From DRYS01 sp964491605 (GTDB lineage: Archaea > Thermoproteota > CALKCG01 > B24 > DRYS01), in NCBI GenBank assembly GCA_964491605.1, contig CAZBGY010000003.1, positions 56,133 through 120,132 on the forward strand: a stretch of 64,000 nt of DNA, written 5' to 3'. Positions 62,605 through 64,000 of the stretch are shown here, piece by piece. The position numbers were made by a program, and so were the translations under genes. Below the pieces are notes generated by a model. It made no database searches and was not told where the DNA came from. It saw only the letters and a list, made by a program, of their open reading frames with translations. How positions within the stretch are numbered: position 1 is the stretch's first letter; each line of letters begins with the position of its first letter.

Positions 62605-62717
62605 TCCTATAACGATCGATCCCTAGCTACGATGTTGATGAAAATTTAATATTTTCGATATCTGTAAACGATTTTAAAACATTCTACTATTAATGGTAGA
62701 TGGATGGAGGGTGCTTA

Positions 62718-63683
62718 TCATCTATAGAGCCAGCATGAAACTTTCACACTACCTACGTTGAACATGATAGGTCTCTTTTCGCATATATCCTCTCTGTATG
62801 GGCATATATCGGCGTATTTACATCCAGGCATTATGAATTCTTTAACCTCCATCCCAGGTGGTTTCACTCGTTTAGTGAGCCAGTCATCCCTTCGACTAGG
62901 TTCCGGTAAAGCTTCTATCAAAGCCTTCGTATATGGATGGTAGCGTTTGAGTAGAACCTCATCAGCTGGGCCCATCTCCACTATAACTCCCCTATACATT
63001 ATAGCTATTTCATCGCTTATATAGTAGGCTGTAGCTAGATCGTGCGTTATGTATATGAAGGATATATCTTCACTCTCCTTTAACTCCTTGAACATGTTGA
63101 GTATATTCATCCTCATAGAAGCATCTATCATCGATACAGGTTCATCTGCAACCATAAGCTTAGGTCCAGGTATGAGGGCTCTAGCTATAGATACCCTTTG
63201 AAGCTGACCACCTGAGAATTCACTCGGATACTTACCTCTAACCTCCTCCAGCGATAAGCCTACCTTCCTGAGAACCGTATCGACGACTTCCTCTACATCT
63301 TTAGAATTCTTCAATCCGAGTATATTCTTCGCCGTCTCGTATAAGTATGCATCAACCTTCCTTAGAGGGTTGAAGGTATCATACGGATCCTGGAATATAG
63401 CTTGAACCTCCCTATGAAACCATTTCCTCTCCTTAGATTTCAACGAGTAGATATTCCTCCCCTTATACACCACCGTACCTTCACTAGGTTCAAGTATACC
63501 AAGTATCATCTTAGCTAGAGTGGATTTACCGCATCCAGATTCACCTGCTATCGTAAATATCTTAGGCTTATACTCCATATCGAAGGATACATTATCCACA
63601 GCAGGAAACTTTATCCTACCTAGGAATCCGTAGCCGAAGAATTTACTCAGGTTGACAGTCCTAAGCATATACTGCTCGCTCAT
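62718..63683 (-). CDS. oligopeptide-type ABC transporter ATPase (OppF/DppF-like)
   Basis: A 321-residue ATPase with Walker A GESGCGKST, Q-loop AIFQDPYDTFNPLR, signature FSGGQLQRVSIARALI, Walker B LMVADEPVSMIDASM and switch His in FIYITHDLATAYY. The C-terminal oligopeptide-transporter domain contains HPYTKALIEALPEP and a four-Cys element (CKYADICPYREDIC and a later Cys). It energises uptake of peptides or, in thermophilic archaea, oligosaccharides. It follows the OppD-like gene on the minus strand with no gap. Confidence 0.9.
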   Translation of the reverse strand: MSEQYMLRTVNLSKFFGYGFLGRIKFPAVDNVSFDMEYKPKIFTIAGESGCGKSTLAKMILGILEPSEGTVVYKGRNIYSLKSKERKWFHREVQAIFQDPYDTFNPLRKVDAYLYETAKNILGLKNSKDVEEVVDTVLRKVGLSLEEVRGKYPSEFSGGQLQRVSIARALIPGPKLMVADEPVSMIDASMRMNILNMFKELKESEDISFIYITHDLATAYYISDEIAIMYRGVIVEMGPADEVLLKRYHPYTKALIEALPEPSRRDDWLTKRVKPPGMEVKEFIMPGCKYADICPYREDICEKRPIMFNVGSVKVSCWLYR

Positions 63684-64000
63684 CTAGATAGCCTCCACTG
63701 CTTCTGAGTAAAGCCAGCATGCAGCGTAGCGGTTGCTTCTAACTTCGCGTAGAGGCGGATCAGCTTTACTGCATACAGGCATTACGTAGGGGCATCTAGG
63801 ATGGAATCTACACCCCGGAGGTGGATTTCTAAGATCCGGTGGAACCCCTCCAAGCCCTATTCTCTTACTCTTATCCCCAAGCCTTGGTAGAGATTCTATC
63901 AAAGCCTTAGTATATGGATGTAGAGGCTTCCAGAATATCTCGGTCGTATCGCATATCTCGACTATCTTACCTGCATACATTATAGCCATTCTATCCGATA
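63684..64000 (-). CDS. oligopeptide-type ABC transporter ATPase (OppD/DppD-like), C-terminal part
   Basis: Only the C-terminal 105 or so residues are inside the window; the gene continues beyond 64000. Visible are SDRMAIMYAGKIVE, just after the switch histidine region, HPYTKALIESLPRLGDK, and the Cys-containing oligopeptide domain CRFHPRCPYVMPVCSK. It pairs with the OppF-like protein encoded directly downstream; the permeases and binding protein should lie further upstream, outside the window. Confidence 0.9.
   Translation of the reverse strand, partial: SDRMAIMYAGKIVEICDTTEIFWKPLHPYTKALIESLPRLGDKSKRIGLGGVPPDLRNPPPGCRFHPRCPYVMPVCSKADPPLREVRSNRYAACWLYSEAVEAI

Overview
This window looks like chromosomal DNA of a thermophilic archaeon of the TACK/Thermoproteota side. 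The evidence is an archaeal ribosomal protein cluster with S4e, L32e, L19e, L14e, L34e and RNase P Rpp29, a bifunctional fructose-bisphosphate aldolase/phosphatase, L35Ae, and bulge-helix-bulge introns in tRNAs and in cbf5. Archaeal TATA-like boxes are visible, and TTG and GTG starts are common. The lineage cannot be fixed from the sequence alone. Methanofuran genes, a CofE-like protein and glycoside hydrolases would fit a methylotrophic or polysaccharide-degrading TACK lineage; that is inference.

Layout. 1-5.1 kb: the start of a Trp/Gly/Pro-rich protein running off the left edge, a decayed vapBC pair, an amidohydrolase, a membrane-anchored transglutaminase-like protein and an intron-bearing tRNA-Gln. 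5.1-13.3 kb: L35Ae, a CofE-like protein, an OLA1-type GTPase, a beta-CASP-like nuclease, a SerB-like phosphatase, a DHH phosphoesterase that reads correctly only if a 22-nt intron is removed, and FBP aldolase/phosphatase. These are followed by a strongly structured RNA-like locus of about 330 nt (12671-13003) and a small winged-helix protein. 13.4-24.2 kb: two tandem nucleotidyltransferase paralogues, triosephosphate isomerase, a minus-strand mfnD-mfnF-mfnE methanofuran operon, a HisA-like barrel, two stand-alone RAM domains, an ATP-grasp enzyme, PurB and an HDAC-family deacetylase.

24.2-37.3 kb: S3 through SecY, broken twice by gene-free inserts (L5/S14 and L30/L15), then an EMC3/DUF106 protein, a short L34e, Cmk, L14e and cbf5. 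cbf5 has a 33-nt intron and no ordinary start codon. 37.3-42.5 kb: a MacB-like export operon (ATPase, 1075-aa repeat-rich surface protein, permease). 42.6-47.3 kb: tRNA-Ser, about 1.7 kb of mostly decayed sequence, a URO-D-family protein, a LarA-like protein and a tRNA-Trp with three inferred introns. 47.3-58.2 kb: a ribbon-helix-helix protein, an archaeal MiaB-like methylthiotransferase, a ubiquitin-like small modifier, a GH38 alpha-mannosidase, a GH10 xylanase, remains of a GH2 beta-mannosidase, an ABC exporter whose ATPase motifs are mostly destroyed, and an envelope protein. 58.5-64 kb: a TRAM protein, B12-dependent ribonucleotide reductase, fused ThiD-ThiN, tRNA-Arg and peptide-type ABC ATPases.

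Main points of interest: the unassigned structured RNA at 12.67-13.00 kb; two protein-gene introns, both phase 1 and both splitting the codon of a functional aspartate; multi-intron tRNAs; a probable dead ABC exporter; and a beta-mannosidase pseudogene in which three conserved tryptophan positions are TAG.
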